This document shows positions 51,693 to 61,801 of a stretch of 64,000 nucleotides of DNA, one piece after another. The stretch comes from Microbacterium sp. LWO13-1.2 (lineage in GTDB: Bacteria > Actinomycetota > Actinomycetes > Actinomycetales > Microbacteriaceae), in the NCBI RefSeq assembly GCF_038397725.1, contig NZ_CP151634.1, positions 1,550,001 through 1,614,000 on the forward strand. Reading direction: 5' to 3'. The notes beneath the pieces were generated by a model. That model worked only from the letters and a program-made list of their open reading frames with translations, did not search any database and was not told the DNA's origin. Each line of letters starts with the position of its first letter. Within the stretch, counting starts at the first letter, position 1. A program made the translations under genes and the position numbers.

Positions 51693-53738
51693 ATGAACGC
51701 TCAGTCCTGCCCTTCGTTCTCCCGCCGCCAGATCCTTCGACTCGGCGTCGCCGGAGGTCTCGCGCTCGCCGCGTCGGCCGCGACGCCCGTCTTCGCCGCC
51801 CCGCCGGCGCTCGCCGGCCGCGGTCCCTCCGCAGGCTCCGCGGGTCCTGGCGTCACTGTGACGGACCTCGGTCCGGGGGTGACGGCATTCACGCACGCCG
51901 CAGCGACGCGAGTCGGTGACACCGTCTACGTCGCCTCGCGCAACATCGCCCCGATGCGGGTCGTCGGCTATCACATCCCGACTGGCACGGTCACGAGCGT
52001 CACCGATGGTCCGGGCGTCAGCACGCAGCTCTTGGTCCCGGATGTCGACGGCCGCTACCTGTACTCCGCGATCCGCCAGTACGCCACCGCGCCGGGTCCC
52101 GGTCTCATTCGGATCGACCTCGGCCAGCCCGACGCGCCCAAGGAGGATCTGCACGACATCCCCGCCCTCGACCCCTATGGCCTGAGCGTCACGCCGGACG
52201 GCGTGGTGTACTTCGGCGGCCGCGAGATGAGCGCTGATCTTCGCCCGAGGTTGCGCAGATACGACACGACGACCGGGGTTCTGGACGAAGTCGCGATCCC
52301 CGACCCGAAGGCCACGATGATCCGCTGCGTCGCCGCCACCGCGACCGAGGTGTACATCGGCACCGGCAGCGTGCTGAACGCTCTCCCGACGAGCAGCAAG
52401 GCGGGTCTGTGGGTGCTGGACAGGGCGACGAACGCCGTCCGCTCCATCCTCCCTCCGGAGTTCGCAGGTGGCGTCGAGGTGCGCGACCTGATCATCGTGG
52501 ACGAGAACACCCTGTGCGTGAGCGGAATCACGCCGCAGGGGGCGGCGCTGGCTTTCATCAACCGGGCGGACCCGTCGTCGTACGTCATCGCGCCTGCCGG
52601 GCGCGGTGGCTCGGCGAAGAATCTCGCGCACGCCGACGGCAAGATCTACGCGATCCTCGGCGGGCTCTTCGAGTACGACACCGCCACCCGCACGGTCCGT
52701 GATCTCACTCCGAAGGGCGTCGAACTCGGCGAGCTCTGGGGGCTGTTCGTCCGCGACGGCAAGTTGTGGACCGTCTCGGCGTTCGCGCTCGCCGTCGAGG
52801 TCGACCTCGCGACAGGTGAGCACACCCTGCACGACCTGATCGCGGCCGGCGCCCCCGCCGGGGCTCTGCTCGCCATGTCGGTCGCGGCAGGCGGAGGCGG
52901 GGTGTATGTGGGCGGGACGAATGCCGTCTCGCGCCGCGACACCGCGACCGGAGCGGTGACGCGCCTCTTCGCGCCTTCGGAGGCCAAGGACATCGGCATC
53001 GTGAACGGCGTGGCGTACTTCGGGCAGTACAGCAGCGTCGGCATCCTGGGTCACGACCCCGCGGCCGACGGCGCGTGGCCCCGTCTCGTCGAGAAGTTCC
53101 CGGCAGGTCAGAACCGTCCGCATCAGGTCGTCTGGGACGAGGCGAACCAGCTGCTCCTGCTCGGCCTGCAGAACGACACGCAAGGCGGCGGCAGTCTGCT
53201 CACCTACGATCCCGTGCGGGACGTCCTCACTTCGGCGATCAACCCGATCGATGCCAGGCAGATGATCCGCTCAGTGGCCACGCACGACGGCATCGCGTAT
53301 CTCGGCGGTGACGTCACCGGAGGCAGAGGGGTGGTGGTGGCGTGGGATCCGGTCGGGCAGACCGAGCTCTGGCGCGTCGATCCGCTCACGGACACGGCCG
53401 GGGTCACCGGCCTTGCGGTCCACGGGCACCATCTCTACGTCATGGGGTATCGCGGAGAACTCGCCGTGGTCGATCTGGAGACCCGCGTCGTGATCCATCG
53501 ATCGCGCCACCGCGACGTGGTGCCGAACTACGGGACGCTCTTGGTCAATCGCGGGGTCGTCTACGGAACATCCAGCGCGGCCTTCTTCCGGTTCGACCCG
53601 CGGACCTTCGACCGGACCGACCTCGTGACGCTGAACGGCGAGTGGTACGGGATCCCGCGAGCCGCGGTCGACGAGAACGACGACTTCTACGCGATCCAGG
53701 GACGCAACCTCGTGAAGATCCGGGTCAGTCAGCGCTGA
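51693..53738 (+). CDS. Tat-exported beta-propeller protein
   Basis: 681 residues from the ATG at 51693, which has GAGGAAG before it; an ATG at 51681 also exists but overlaps that site. The N-terminus has a twin-arginine signal (SRRQILRLGVAGGLALAASAATPVFA). The mature protein is built of repeated four-strand units of the YVTN/PQQ beta-propeller sort (TVYVASRNI, GRYLYSAIRQYA, GVVYFGGREM, GIAYLGGDVTGG). No enzyme motif is obvious. It resembles surface-exposed proteins of actinobacteria. A second, related-looking secreted protein is at 57689. Confidence 0.82.
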   Translation: MNAQSCPSFSRRQILRLGVAGGLALAASAATPVFAAPPALAGRGPSAGSAGPGVTVTDLGPGVTAFTHAAATRVGDTVYVASRNIAPMRVVGYHIPTGTVTSVTDGPGVSTQLLVPDVDGRYLYSAIRQYATAPGPGLIRIDLGQPDAPKEDLHDIPALDPYGLSVTPDGVVYFGGREMSADLRPRLRRYDTTTGVLDEVAIPDPKATMIRCVAATATEVYIGTGSVLNALPTSSKAGLWVLDRATNAVRSILPPEFAGGVEVRDLIIVDENTLCVSGITPQGAALAFINRADPSSYVIAPAGRGGSAKNLAHADGKIYAILGGLFEYDTATRTVRDLTPKGVELGELWGLFVRDGKLWTVSAFALAVEVDLATGEHTLHDLIAAGAPAGALLAMSVAAGGGGVYVGGTNAVSRRDTATGAVTRLFAPSEAKDIGIVNGVAYFGQYSSVGILGHDPAADGAWPRLVEKFPAGQNRPHQVVWDEANQLLLLGLQNDTQGGGSLLTYDPVRDVLTSAINPIDARQMIRSVATHDGIAYLGGDVTGGRGVVVAWDPVGQTELWRVDPLTDTAGVTGLAVHGHHLYVMGYRGELAVVDLETRVVIHRSRHRDVVPNYGTLLVNRGVVYGTSSAAFFRFDPRTFDRTDLVTLNGEWYGIPRAAVDENDDFYAIQGRNLVKIRVSQR

Positions 53739-53751
53739 CGGGCAGCTCGTC

Positions 53752-54117
53752 TCAGGCGATGTAGACCTTGCGGAGCGTCTCGGCGACGGTCCACAAGGTC
53801 TGCATCCCCTCATCGAGGCGGACGATGCTGCCAGGTCCGACCTCGAGCGCTGGCAGCGCGGGCGAGACGAACTCGATCGTCGCCCGCCCGGACAGCACGA
53901 CGAACACCTCGTCGACCTCGGTGTCGGATGCCGTTCCCGGCGTCATCTCCCAGATGCCGATCTCGGTGTCGTCGATTGTCGCGAGGGCGTGCGACGCCGT
54001 CGTCGGTGCACCTGACAGCACCTCCGCGGCAGGTAGCGGCTCGTGCGCGAGCGCCAAGCCCGCCGCATCCACGCCGGTCCCTGCCGCCAGCTCGCCCGCG
54101 AGCTCCTCACGACTCAC
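53752..54117 (-). CDS. cupin-domain protein
   Basis: 121 residues, a single small beta-barrel: WEMTPGTASDTEVDEVFVVLSGRATIEFV, then GSIVRLDEGMQTLWTVAETLRKVYIA. Cupin motif 1 is degenerate (E and V in place of two histidines), so metal binding is uncertain. It overlaps the flavoprotein gene by four bases and ends the operon. In polyamine operons of this sort a cupin partner is common; its role is unclear. Confidence 0.78.
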   Translation of the reverse strand: MSREELAGELAAGTGVDAAGLALAHEPLPAAEVLSGAPTTASHALATIDDTEIGIWEMTPGTASDTEVDEVFVVLSGRATIEFVSPALPALEVGPGSIVRLDEGMQTLWTVAETLRKVYIA

Positions 54118-55517
54118 GAGTCGAACCCCATACCGACGGCGTCGAGCGCCTTGAGGAACAGATTGCGCTTGCCCTCGTTGTGGTCGGCGCGGTTCATCGC
54201 TGCCCGCACCAGGTTGATGCCGATGGCAGCCGCCGGCTCCGGCGGGAACGGGATCGGCTTCTCCCGCACCATCCGCAGTTGCGTGCGCTCGGTCTCGATT
54301 CCCGACAATTTGTCGAGCATGACGTCGGCGGCGAAGCGGGCGGCCCCGACGCCGAGTCCGGTGAAGCCGGTGGCATACGCCACGCGTCCGCGTCGCGCGG
54401 TGCCGAAGAACGCGCAGAAGCGGCTGGACGAGTCGATCGCCCCGGCCCAGCGGTGCGTGAAGCGCACGCCCTCCAGCTGCGGGAACGTCGTGAAGAAGTG
54501 CTCCGCGAGGCGGCGATGGCTCTCCATCCTGTCCTCGTACTCCGGGCGCACCTTGCCGCCGAAGTGGTAGACGGCGTCATAGCCGCCGAACAGGACGCGG
54601 TTGTCGGCCGACAGCCGGTAGTAGTGGAACTGGTTCGCGCTGTCGGCGAGCCCCTGCCGGTTCGACCAGCCGATCGAGGCCAGTTGCGCGTCGGTCAACG
54701 GCTCGGTCATCAGCACGTAGTCGTACACGGGAACCGTCATCAGGCGATTGCGCTTGAGGAGCGACGGGAAGACATTCGTGCCCAGGGCGACCGCATCCGC
54801 CGTCACCCGCCCGCCGTCGGTCTCCAGCACGACCGGGTCGGCGCCGTCACCGTCGACGAGGCGCACCCGCGACTGCTCGAAGATCTCGACGCCCAGTTCG
54901 GTGGCCACGCGCGCCAGTTCGAGACCGAGCTTCGCCGGGTGCACCATCGCGCACCCCTCGCGGTCCCAAGAGCCGGCGAGGTACGTGTCCGAGTGCACCT
55001 CGGCGCGCACGGCATCCTGATCGAGGAATCCCTCCTCGCCGCGATACCACTCGACCTGATGCGGCTCGACCGCCACGGCCAGCTGGCCGGTGCGCTCGAA
55101 GTCGGCGTCGATGCCGTAGCGCTGCACGGTGTCGGCGATGCCGTCGAGGTTCTCCACGCCCAGTTCCTCGAGGCGGTCGATCTCTTCCGGCCAGCGGTTG
55201 ACCCCGTTCTCGTGACCGTGCGTGAGGCTCGCCTCGCAGAAGCCGCCGTTGCGTCCGGATGCCGCCCAGGCGACGCGCGAGGCCTCCAGCAGCACGACAC
55301 GGCGGTCGGGCTCGCGCTCCTTCGCCCGGATCGCCGTCCAGAGTCCGGCGTACCCGCCGCCGACGATCGCGAGATCCGCCCGGACGTCGCCCGCGAGACG
55401 CGGGTACTCCGTGCGCTGCACGTCGTCGAGCCAGAAGGCGGCGAATGCGGTGCTCTGCAGGGCGTGGTCGACGACGGATGCCGCGGGGCGGCGGCGCTCG
55501 AAAACAGTGGTGCCCAT
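54114..55517 (-). CDS. FAD-dependent amine oxidase, gamma-glutamylputrescine oxidase-like
   Basis: 467 residues of the DAO superfamily. FAD motif LAIVGGGYAGLWTAIRAKE near residue 50, followed by AWAASGRNGGFCEASLTHG, and the C-terminal GYDAVYHFGGKVRPEYE / VRFTHRWAGAIDSSSRFCAFFG / ATGFTGLGVGAARFAADVMLD. This is the pattern of PuuB and related polyamine or N-methyl oxidases. No PuuA glutamylase is in the window, so the substrate could be free putrescine or another amine. It stands in an operon with AsnC upstream and a cupin downstream. Confidence 0.88.
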   Translation of the reverse strand: MGTTVFERRRPAASVVDHALQSTAFAAFWLDDVQRTEYPRLAGDVRADLAIVGGGYAGLWTAIRAKEREPDRRVVLLEASRVAWAASGRNGGFCEASLTHGHENGVNRWPEEIDRLEELGVENLDGIADTVQRYGIDADFERTGQLAVAVEPHQVEWYRGEEGFLDQDAVRAEVHSDTYLAGSWDREGCAMVHPAKLGLELARVATELGVEIFEQSRVRLVDGDGADPVVLETDGGRVTADAVALGTNVFPSLLKRNRLMTVPVYDYVLMTEPLTDAQLASIGWSNRQGLADSANQFHYYRLSADNRVLFGGYDAVYHFGGKVRPEYEDRMESHRRLAEHFFTTFPQLEGVRFTHRWAGAIDSSSRFCAFFGTARRGRVAYATGFTGLGVGAARFAADVMLDKLSGIETERTQLRMVREKPIPFPPEPAAAIGINLVRAAMNRADHNEGKRNLFLKALDAVGMGFDS

Positions 55518-55984
55518 CAGCGCGTTCCCCAGTTGTAGAGGTCCTTGTAGAGCCCCGCGTAGAGCAGGCTCTCGGTGTGCGTGACACCCGGAAGGGTGCG
55601 GATGCGGGTCGCAATCAGATCGATCAGGTGCTCGTCACTCTCGCAGACGGCCTCGACGAGGATGTCGAAGGTGCCGAGGGTGACCACCACGTAGGCGAGC
55701 TCGGTGATCTGCGTGAGTTCCTGTGCGATCGCTCGCGGGTCCCCCGAGACGCGGATGCCGATCATCGACATGCGATGGAATCCGAGCTGCATCGGGTCGG
55801 TGACGGCGACGATCTGGATGATCCCGGCCTCCGTCATGCGCTGCACGCGCTGCCGGGCAGCGGCCTCGCTGAGGCCGACCGCACGGCCGATTTCGGCGTA
55901 GGGGCGGCGGCCGTCTTCCTGGAGGAGCTCGATGATCTTCTTCGAGACCTCATCGAGGGCAGGCTGCTTCTGTTTGGCGCTCAT
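55517..55984 (-). CDS. Lrp/AsnC-family regulator
   Basis: 155 residues: an N-terminal helix-turn-helix (VSKKIIELLQEDGRRPYAEIGRAVGLSEAAARQRVQRMTEAGII) and a C-terminal RAM domain. It is divergent from an aldehyde dehydrogenase gene and overlaps the oxidase gene by one base. Two palindromes lie in the 101-base divergent space. It is likely to regulate both directions in response to an amine or amino acid. Confidence 0.92.
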   Translation of the reverse strand: MSAKQKQPALDEVSKKIIELLQEDGRRPYAEIGRAVGLSEAAARQRVQRMTEAGIIQIVAVTDPMQLGFHRMSMIGIRVSGDPRAIAQELTQITELAYVVVTLGTFDILVEAVCESDEHLIDLIATRIRTLPGVTHTESLLYAGLYKDLYNWGTR

Positions 55985-56000
55985 GTGTCGATATTGACAC
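55985..56000. promoter_or_regulatory. candidate AsnC operator 1
   Basis: GTGTCGATATTGACAC: a 16-base palindrome matching at 14 positions, directly against the AsnC start codon. It contains TTGACA on the plus strand (55994-55999), but I find no good -10 partner at the right spacing. Confidence 0.6.
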
Positions 56001-56047
56001 GCTGGGTCGGTCGATGCAACTGATTCAGTCGTGAAAACTGGATGAGT

Positions 56048-56078
56048 GCTACAGAATTCGTAGCGCTCCGGATATGAT
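56048..56078 (+). promoter_or_regulatory. candidate AsnC operator 2 and -10 of the aldehyde dehydrogenase gene
   Basis: GCTACAGAATTCGTAGC (56048-56064) has five-base perfect outer arms and an AATT core. TATGAT (56073-56078) could be the -10; the ATG at 56086 would then be close to the transcript start. The palindrome covers where the -35 should be, and no consensus -35 is seen. Confidence 0.55.
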
Positions 56079-56085
56079 GACGGTC

Positions 56086-57522
56086 ATGCGCACAGAGCTT
56101 TCTTTGCAGAACTTCATCGGCGGCCGCTACGTCCCTGTGCACGGGGACGGCACGATGCCGCTCATCGACCCCGCGACCGAAGACGTGTACGGGACGCTCC
56201 CGGTCTCGGATCGCGACGACGTCGACACCGCGTACGCGGCAGCATCCGCCGCTTTTCCGCTCTGGCGCGACACGACGCCGGCAGACCGTCAGCTCGCGCT
56301 GTTCCGCATCGCTGACGAGATGCAGGACCGCGCGGAGGAGTTCGCCGATCTCGAGTCGCAGGACACCGGCAAGCCGCGGGCGACCCTGGTGGCCGATGAG
56401 ATCATGCAGTCCGTCGATCAACTGCGGTTCTTCGCGGGTGCTGCCCGCAGTCTCGAGGGGAGAGCGGCGGGGGAGTACCTCGCCGGACACACCTCGTTCG
56501 TGCGCCGCGAGCCGATCGGCGTGATCGGGCAGGTCACTCCCTGGAACTACCCGCTGAACATGGCGGTCTGGAAGATCGCACCGGCGCTCGCCGCTGGCAA
56601 CACGGTCGTGCTGAAGCCGGCAGAGTCGACCCCGCAGTCGACCCTGCTGCTGGCCGAGATCGTGGCGAAGCACACCCCGGCAGGAACGCTCAACGTCGTG
56701 CTCGGCGATCGCGACACCGGTGTGGCCCTGGTCGAGCATCCGACGCCGCAGATGGTCGCGATCACCGGGTCCGTGCGCGCCGGCATGGCCGTGGCGCGTT
56801 CGGCCGCGAACGATGTCAAGCGCGTGCACCTGGAACTCGGCGGCAAGGCGCCTGCGATCGTGTTCGCGGACGCCTCGATCGAGAAGGCGGTGGAGGGGAT
56901 CATCACCGGTGCGTTCTTCAACGCTGGCCAGGACTGCACGGCCGCGACGCGCGTGCTGGTGCACGCGTCCGTGCACGATGAACTGGTGGAAGCGCTGGTG
57001 AAGAGGGCGCAGTCGGATGCTCGCACCGGCGGCCCGCACGAGGAGGGCGTGCTCTACGGCCCGCTCAGCAGTGCGGCGCAGCTCGCTCAGGTCTCCGGCT
57101 TCATCGAGCGGCTTCCCGCGCACGCGAAGATCGAGACCGGTGGTCGGCGGCAGGGCGATCGTGGGTACTTCTTCGAGGCGACGATCGTCTCGGGCGTGCG
57201 GCAGGACGACGAGGTCGTGCAGGGCGAAGTCTTCGGCCCTGTGCTCACCGTGCAGTCCTTCGAGACCGATGAAGAGGCATTGGAATTGGCGAACGACGTG
57301 GACTTCGCGCTCGCGTCATCCGTCTGGACCACCGATCATGCGCGGGCGATGCGCTTCTCCCGAGACCTCGACTTCGGGTGCGTCTGGATCAACACGCACA
57401 TCCCGTTCGTCTCGGACATGCCGCACGGCGGCTTCAAGCACTCCGGGTACGGGAAGGACCTCTCGCAGTACGGATTCGACGACTACACGCGCATCAAACA
57501 CGTGATGTCGGCGCTCGGCTGA
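56086..57522 (+). CDS. gamma-aminobutyraldehyde dehydrogenase
   Basis: 478 residues from the ATG at 56086; an ATG at 56074 is an alternative but lies in the promoter. Oxidises the aminoaldehyde made from putrescine to GABA. It has FIGGRYVPVHGDG, the NAD-binding TPWNYPLNMAVWKIAPALAAGNTVVLKPAE, the glutamate in LELGGKAPAIVF, the nucleophile C284 in NAGQDCTAATR and HGGFKHSGYGKDLSQYGFDDYTRIKHV at the end. The divergent AsnC/oxidase operon supports the polyamine role. It could also accept other aldehydes (PuuC-like). Confidence 0.88.
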   Translation: MRTELSLQNFIGGRYVPVHGDGTMPLIDPATEDVYGTLPVSDRDDVDTAYAAASAAFPLWRDTTPADRQLALFRIADEMQDRAEEFADLESQDTGKPRATLVADEIMQSVDQLRFFAGAARSLEGRAAGEYLAGHTSFVRREPIGVIGQVTPWNYPLNMAVWKIAPALAAGNTVVLKPAESTPQSTLLLAEIVAKHTPAGTLNVVLGDRDTGVALVEHPTPQMVAITGSVRAGMAVARSAANDVKRVHLELGGKAPAIVFADASIEKAVEGIITGAFFNAGQDCTAATRVLVHASVHDELVEALVKRAQSDARTGGPHEEGVLYGPLSSAAQLAQVSGFIERLPAHAKIETGGRRQGDRGYFFEATIVSGVRQDDEVVQGEVFGPVLTVQSFETDEEALELANDVDFALASSVWTTDHARAMRFSRDLDFGCVWINTHIPFVSDMPHGGFKHSGYGKDLSQYGFDDYTRIKHVMSALG

Positions 57523-57688
57523 TCGGGGAACGGGGAACCGCCCGACGAAAGTCTGGCCACACGCGACGAAAGTCACGTGTCGGCGGAATGAGTCGCGGCA
57601 ATAGAGTGACGCTGTCGTAAGCGTGCGCTGGGGAAGTTGCCGATCTACGGGAATGGCGTCCCCAATGAACGCCTACGAAAGAGGGCTC

Positions 57689-58864
57689 GTGCGCACACCC
57701 ACCAAAGCCGCCGTTGTCGCTGCAACGACGGCTTTTCTCATCCCTGTATTCTCCTCACCCGCCTTCGCCGCCGACGACACCCCGATACTGCTCGGCACCA
57801 ACACCTCGGCCGCGGCGGCTGCCGACGTCCTCACCGATCTGGCGGTGGCAGGCGGACAGGTCTACTCCAGCTACGGCGACTATGACGCCAACACCGGCCC
57901 GGTCGATCTCAACTCGCTCAACGTCACCACGGGTGCGCTGACGAAGCAGCTGACTCTGAACAGCGAGGAGCTGAAGGCACTCCGCGTCATCGACGGCAAG
58001 GTCTACGCCGCGGATGTCGACCCGAAGGCCGCGTGGACGGCCAACGTCGGGTACGCCACGAACGCCGGCGGATCCTGGACATATAACGCGGCCACCCCGT
58101 TCCAGCACGTCTTCGACATCGCGAAGAGCGGCAGCGAGATCTTCCTCGCCGGCAGCATCGTCAACCCGGATCCCGCGGTGTACGGGCCGACCCCTGACCT
58201 CGCCGTGATCAAGAAGAGCTCTGATGGCGGAAAGACCTGGTCGATCACCAAGGCGAGGTCGTCGGCCAGTGGTTCCAGTGCCTACGACCGCTACTACTGG
58301 CTGGCCAACGTCGGGGGGAAGATCGCGGCGATCGCGGAGGTCCGCGATGCGAGTGGCAACACGAACCGTGTGCTGGACGTGTACAGCGGCGGCCGATGGA
58401 GCACGATCGACCTGGGGCGCTTGTTCTCACTCGCACACCGGCACGAGCCGACCAAGTACGAGGTCCTCGGCAGCAGGATCATCCTGTCGGACAGCAACAC
58501 CACCGGGTACATCGACCTGAACGCGAAGGGCAAGAACGGCGGAGTGCAGATGTCGAACCTCCCGGCATCCTTCGCCTCGCGCGACATCACCGTGCACAAC
58601 GGGGTCGTCTATTCGGTCGGGAACTGGTTCGCCGGCACCGGCATCGACATGACGAAGAACGTCGTCTTCGCGACCAGGGACGGCGCGAACTGGACCCAGG
58701 TGGCGACTCCCGCCGTCATCCCCGCGACCACCTATTGGGATCACAACGGGGAGATGATCCCCGACTACGGCATGTACACGTCGATCGCCGTGGATGGCGC
58801 GACGATGTATCTCGGCGGAGATGACGCGAAGGTCTACAAGGTCAGCGCACCCGTGGTGCCCTGA
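57689..58864 (+). CDS. secreted beta-propeller-like protein
   Basis: 391 residues from the GTG at 57689, which has AAAGAGG before it and yields a clean signal peptide (VRTPTKAAVVAATTAFLIPVFSSPAFA). An ATG at 57665 is possible but spoils it. The mature part has repeated beta-strand units: GQVYSSYGDYDANTG, GKVYAADVDPK, SSDGGKTWSITKARS (a BNR-like Asp-box), RDGANWTQVATP, and TMYLGGDDAKVYKV. The Asp-box form suggests a propeller binding or cleaving glycans; no catalytic residues are assigned. Its 3' end overlaps the minus-strand GNAT gene by 23 bases. Confidence 0.78.
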   Translation: MRTPTKAAVVAATTAFLIPVFSSPAFAADDTPILLGTNTSAAAAADVLTDLAVAGGQVYSSYGDYDANTGPVDLNSLNVTTGALTKQLTLNSEELKALRVIDGKVYAADVDPKAAWTANVGYATNAGGSWTYNAATPFQHVFDIAKSGSEIFLAGSIVNPDPAVYGPTPDLAVIKKSSDGGKTWSITKARSSASGSSAYDRYYWLANVGGKIAAIAEVRDASGNTNRVLDVYSGGRWSTIDLGRLFSLAHRHEPTKYEVLGSRIILSDSNTTGYIDLNAKGKNGGVQMSNLPASFASRDITVHNGVVYSVGNWFAGTGIDMTKNVVFATRDGANWTQVATPAVIPATTYWDHNGEMIPDYGMYTSIAVDGATMYLGGDDAKVYKVSAPVVP

Positions 58865-59381
58865 CGAGTTCCTTCACTCGACGGTGCTCGGCGAGCGCGA
58901 CGTCGGGGCGCTCCTCGACCTTCGTCGCGCCGTCGGCGACCCAGCCGTGCGCTTCGTAGAACGCGTCGGCGCGAACGTTGCCGTCGAGCACCCAGAGGTA
59001 GGCGCGGGTGTGCCCGGCACCGGCGATGCGCTCCTCGGCTGCGGCGAGGAGCGCATGCCCGATGCCGGTGGACCACGCGGCGGGGTCTGCGTAGATTCCG
59101 TAGACCTCGCCATCCGCCGCGCCGTCTTGGTCGCGGCCGGATCCGAATGACGTCCAGCCGACGACCTCGCCATCGCGCTCCGCGACCAGGAGGGCGAGCG
59201 TCGTCGGCAGCGGCTCGGCGATGATGCTCCGCCAGCGATCGGCGCGATCGGCGACCGAGAGCTCGTCGAGCACCTTCTGGTCGATGAGCCCGAGGTAGGC
59301 GGCCTGCCAGGAGCGCACGTGCACGCCTGCGACGTCGTCGGCATCATCGATCAGAGCCTCGCGTATCACCAGCTGCGTCAT
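58842..59381 (-). CDS. GNAT-family N-acetyltransferase
   Basis: 179 residues. N-terminal VIREALIDDADDVAGVHVRSWQAAYLGLIDQ, the acetyl-CoA motif WSTGIGHALLAAAEERIAGAG, and LWVLDGNVRADAFYEAHGW. The plan is like that of the GNAT gene at 8170-8676. Acceptor unknown. It overlaps the secreted protein gene 3' end to 3' end by 23 bases. Confidence 0.9.
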   Translation of the reverse strand: MTQLVIREALIDDADDVAGVHVRSWQAAYLGLIDQKVLDELSVADRADRWRSIIAEPLPTTLALLVAERDGEVVGWTSFGSGRDQDGAADGEVYGIYADPAAWSTGIGHALLAAAEERIAGAGHTRAYLWVLDGNVRADAFYEAHGWVADGATKVEERPDVALAEHRRVKELVRAPRVR

Positions 59382-59406
59382 CGCTTCAGGCTAGCGGCGA
59401 GGGCGG

Positions 59407-59523
59407 GAGGGGGCGGAGATGGCCGCCTCGCCGCGTCGGATGCGGCCGAGTGCGTCCCCTCTCGCGGGGGAGGTGTCGGAGATGGTCGCCTGACGGCGGG
59501 GGATGCGGCCGAGTGCGTCCCCT
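59407..59523. repeat. dispersed palindromic repeat, family B, tandem pair (diverged)
   Basis: Two 54-base units, 59407-59460 and 59470-59523, with GGAGATGG(C/T)CGCC left arms, ATGCGGCCGAGTGCG right arms and the same CCCCT ending. They have drifted from the 46861 pair at several positions in both arms. They lie between the GNAT start and the galE stop. Confidence 0.8.
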
Positions 59524-59544
59524 GCCAGCGGCTGGCCGGAGAAC

Positions 59545-60522
59545 TCAACCGGCGTTGCGTCGGGCTTCCCAGCCGGTGCGCACCATCTCGTCGACCGTGT
59601 AGCGCATCGTCCAGTCCAAGTCGCGGGCGGCGAGTTCACCGGTCGCCACGATGCGGTCGGGGTCGCCGGCGCGGCGAGGGCCGATCTCGGGCGAGAAGTC
59701 GATGCCGGTGACGCGGACCATGGCATCCATGATCTGCTTCACGCTCAGGCCGTCGCCGGAGCCGAGGTTGTACGCGGCCTCGATCGCTTCACCGGCGGCA
59801 AGGCGCTTCGCGGCGGCGACGTGCGCCGCGGCGATGTCGCCGACGTGCACGTAGTCGCGCACGTTCGTGCCGTCTTCCGTGGCGTAGTCGTCGCCGTTGA
59901 TCCGCGGGGTCTCGCCGGCGATCAGCTTCTCGAACACGATCGGGAACAGATTGTGCGGGCTCACGTCGTACACCGTCGGGTCGGCCGAGCCGACGACGTT
60001 GAAGTAGCGCAGAGACGTGTGCCGCAGCGGCTTCTCCGAGCCGGCGGTCGCGGTCGCCTGGTCACGCAGCAGCCATTCGCCGATGAGCTTGGATTCGCCG
60101 TACGGGCTCGCCGGCTTCTTCTCGGTCTCCTCGACGACGAGCGAGACATCGGGGGTGCCGAAGACAGCGGCGGATGACGAGAAGACGATGTTCGTCACGC
60201 CCGCAGCATCCATCGCCTCGAGGATCACGCGGGTGCCCTCGACGTTCTGCGCGTAGGTATGCAGCGGCCGCTGCACCGAGACTCCGGCGTACTTGAAGCC
60301 GGCGACGTGGATGACGCCCTGCGCGTCGTGGTCGCGGAGCGTCTTCTCGACGAGGTCGCGGTCGAGGATGCTGCCGTGCACGAACGGCACACCCTCAGGG
60401 ACGAACGAGGCGACGCCGCTGGAGAGGTCGTCGAGGACGACGGGGGTGAGGCCGGCATCCGCGAGTGCGCGCACGACGTGCGCTCCGATGTAGCCGGCGC
60501 CGCCGGTGACGATCCAAGACAT
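59545..60522 (-). CDS. galE: UDP-glucose 4-epimerase
   Basis: 325 residues from the ATG at 60522 (an in-frame ATG at 60537 is less likely). Short-chain-dehydrogenase fold with the NAD motif TGGAGYIGAHVVRAL, the catalytic YxxxK in SPYGESKLIGEWLL, YFNVVGSADPTVYD, and the C-terminal TGIDFSPEIGPRRAGDPDRIVA. Interconverts UDP-galactose and UDP-glucose. It is last in galT-galK-galE, 41 bases after galK. Confidence 0.95.
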   Translation of the reverse strand: MSWIVTGGAGYIGAHVVRALADAGLTPVVLDDLSSGVASFVPEGVPFVHGSILDRDLVEKTLRDHDAQGVIHVAGFKYAGVSVQRPLHTYAQNVEGTRVILEAMDAAGVTNIVFSSSAAVFGTPDVSLVVEETEKKPASPYGESKLIGEWLLRDQATATAGSEKPLRHTSLRYFNVVGSADPTVYDVSPHNLFPIVFEKLIAGETPRINGDDYATEDGTNVRDYVHVGDIAAAHVAAAKRLAAGEAIEAAYNLGSGDGLSVKQIMDAMVRVTGIDFSPEIGPRRAGDPDRIVATGELAARDLDWTMRYTVDEMVRTGWEARRNAG

Positions 60523-60563
60523 GTGTGTTCCTCTCATCGCGCTGGCGCGCGGTATTCAGTCTG

Positions 60564-61760
<1,197 letters not shown>

Positions 61761-61801
61761 CTCGTTTCCTTCGGTCGATCCGGTCGAGGGCTGCCGACGC
61801 A

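Noticed and set aside
57543..57574. Direct repeat CGACGAAAGTC twice, 21 bases apart, before the secreted protein gene.
   Set aside because: Only two short copies, no palindrome or promoter spacing; too little to call.
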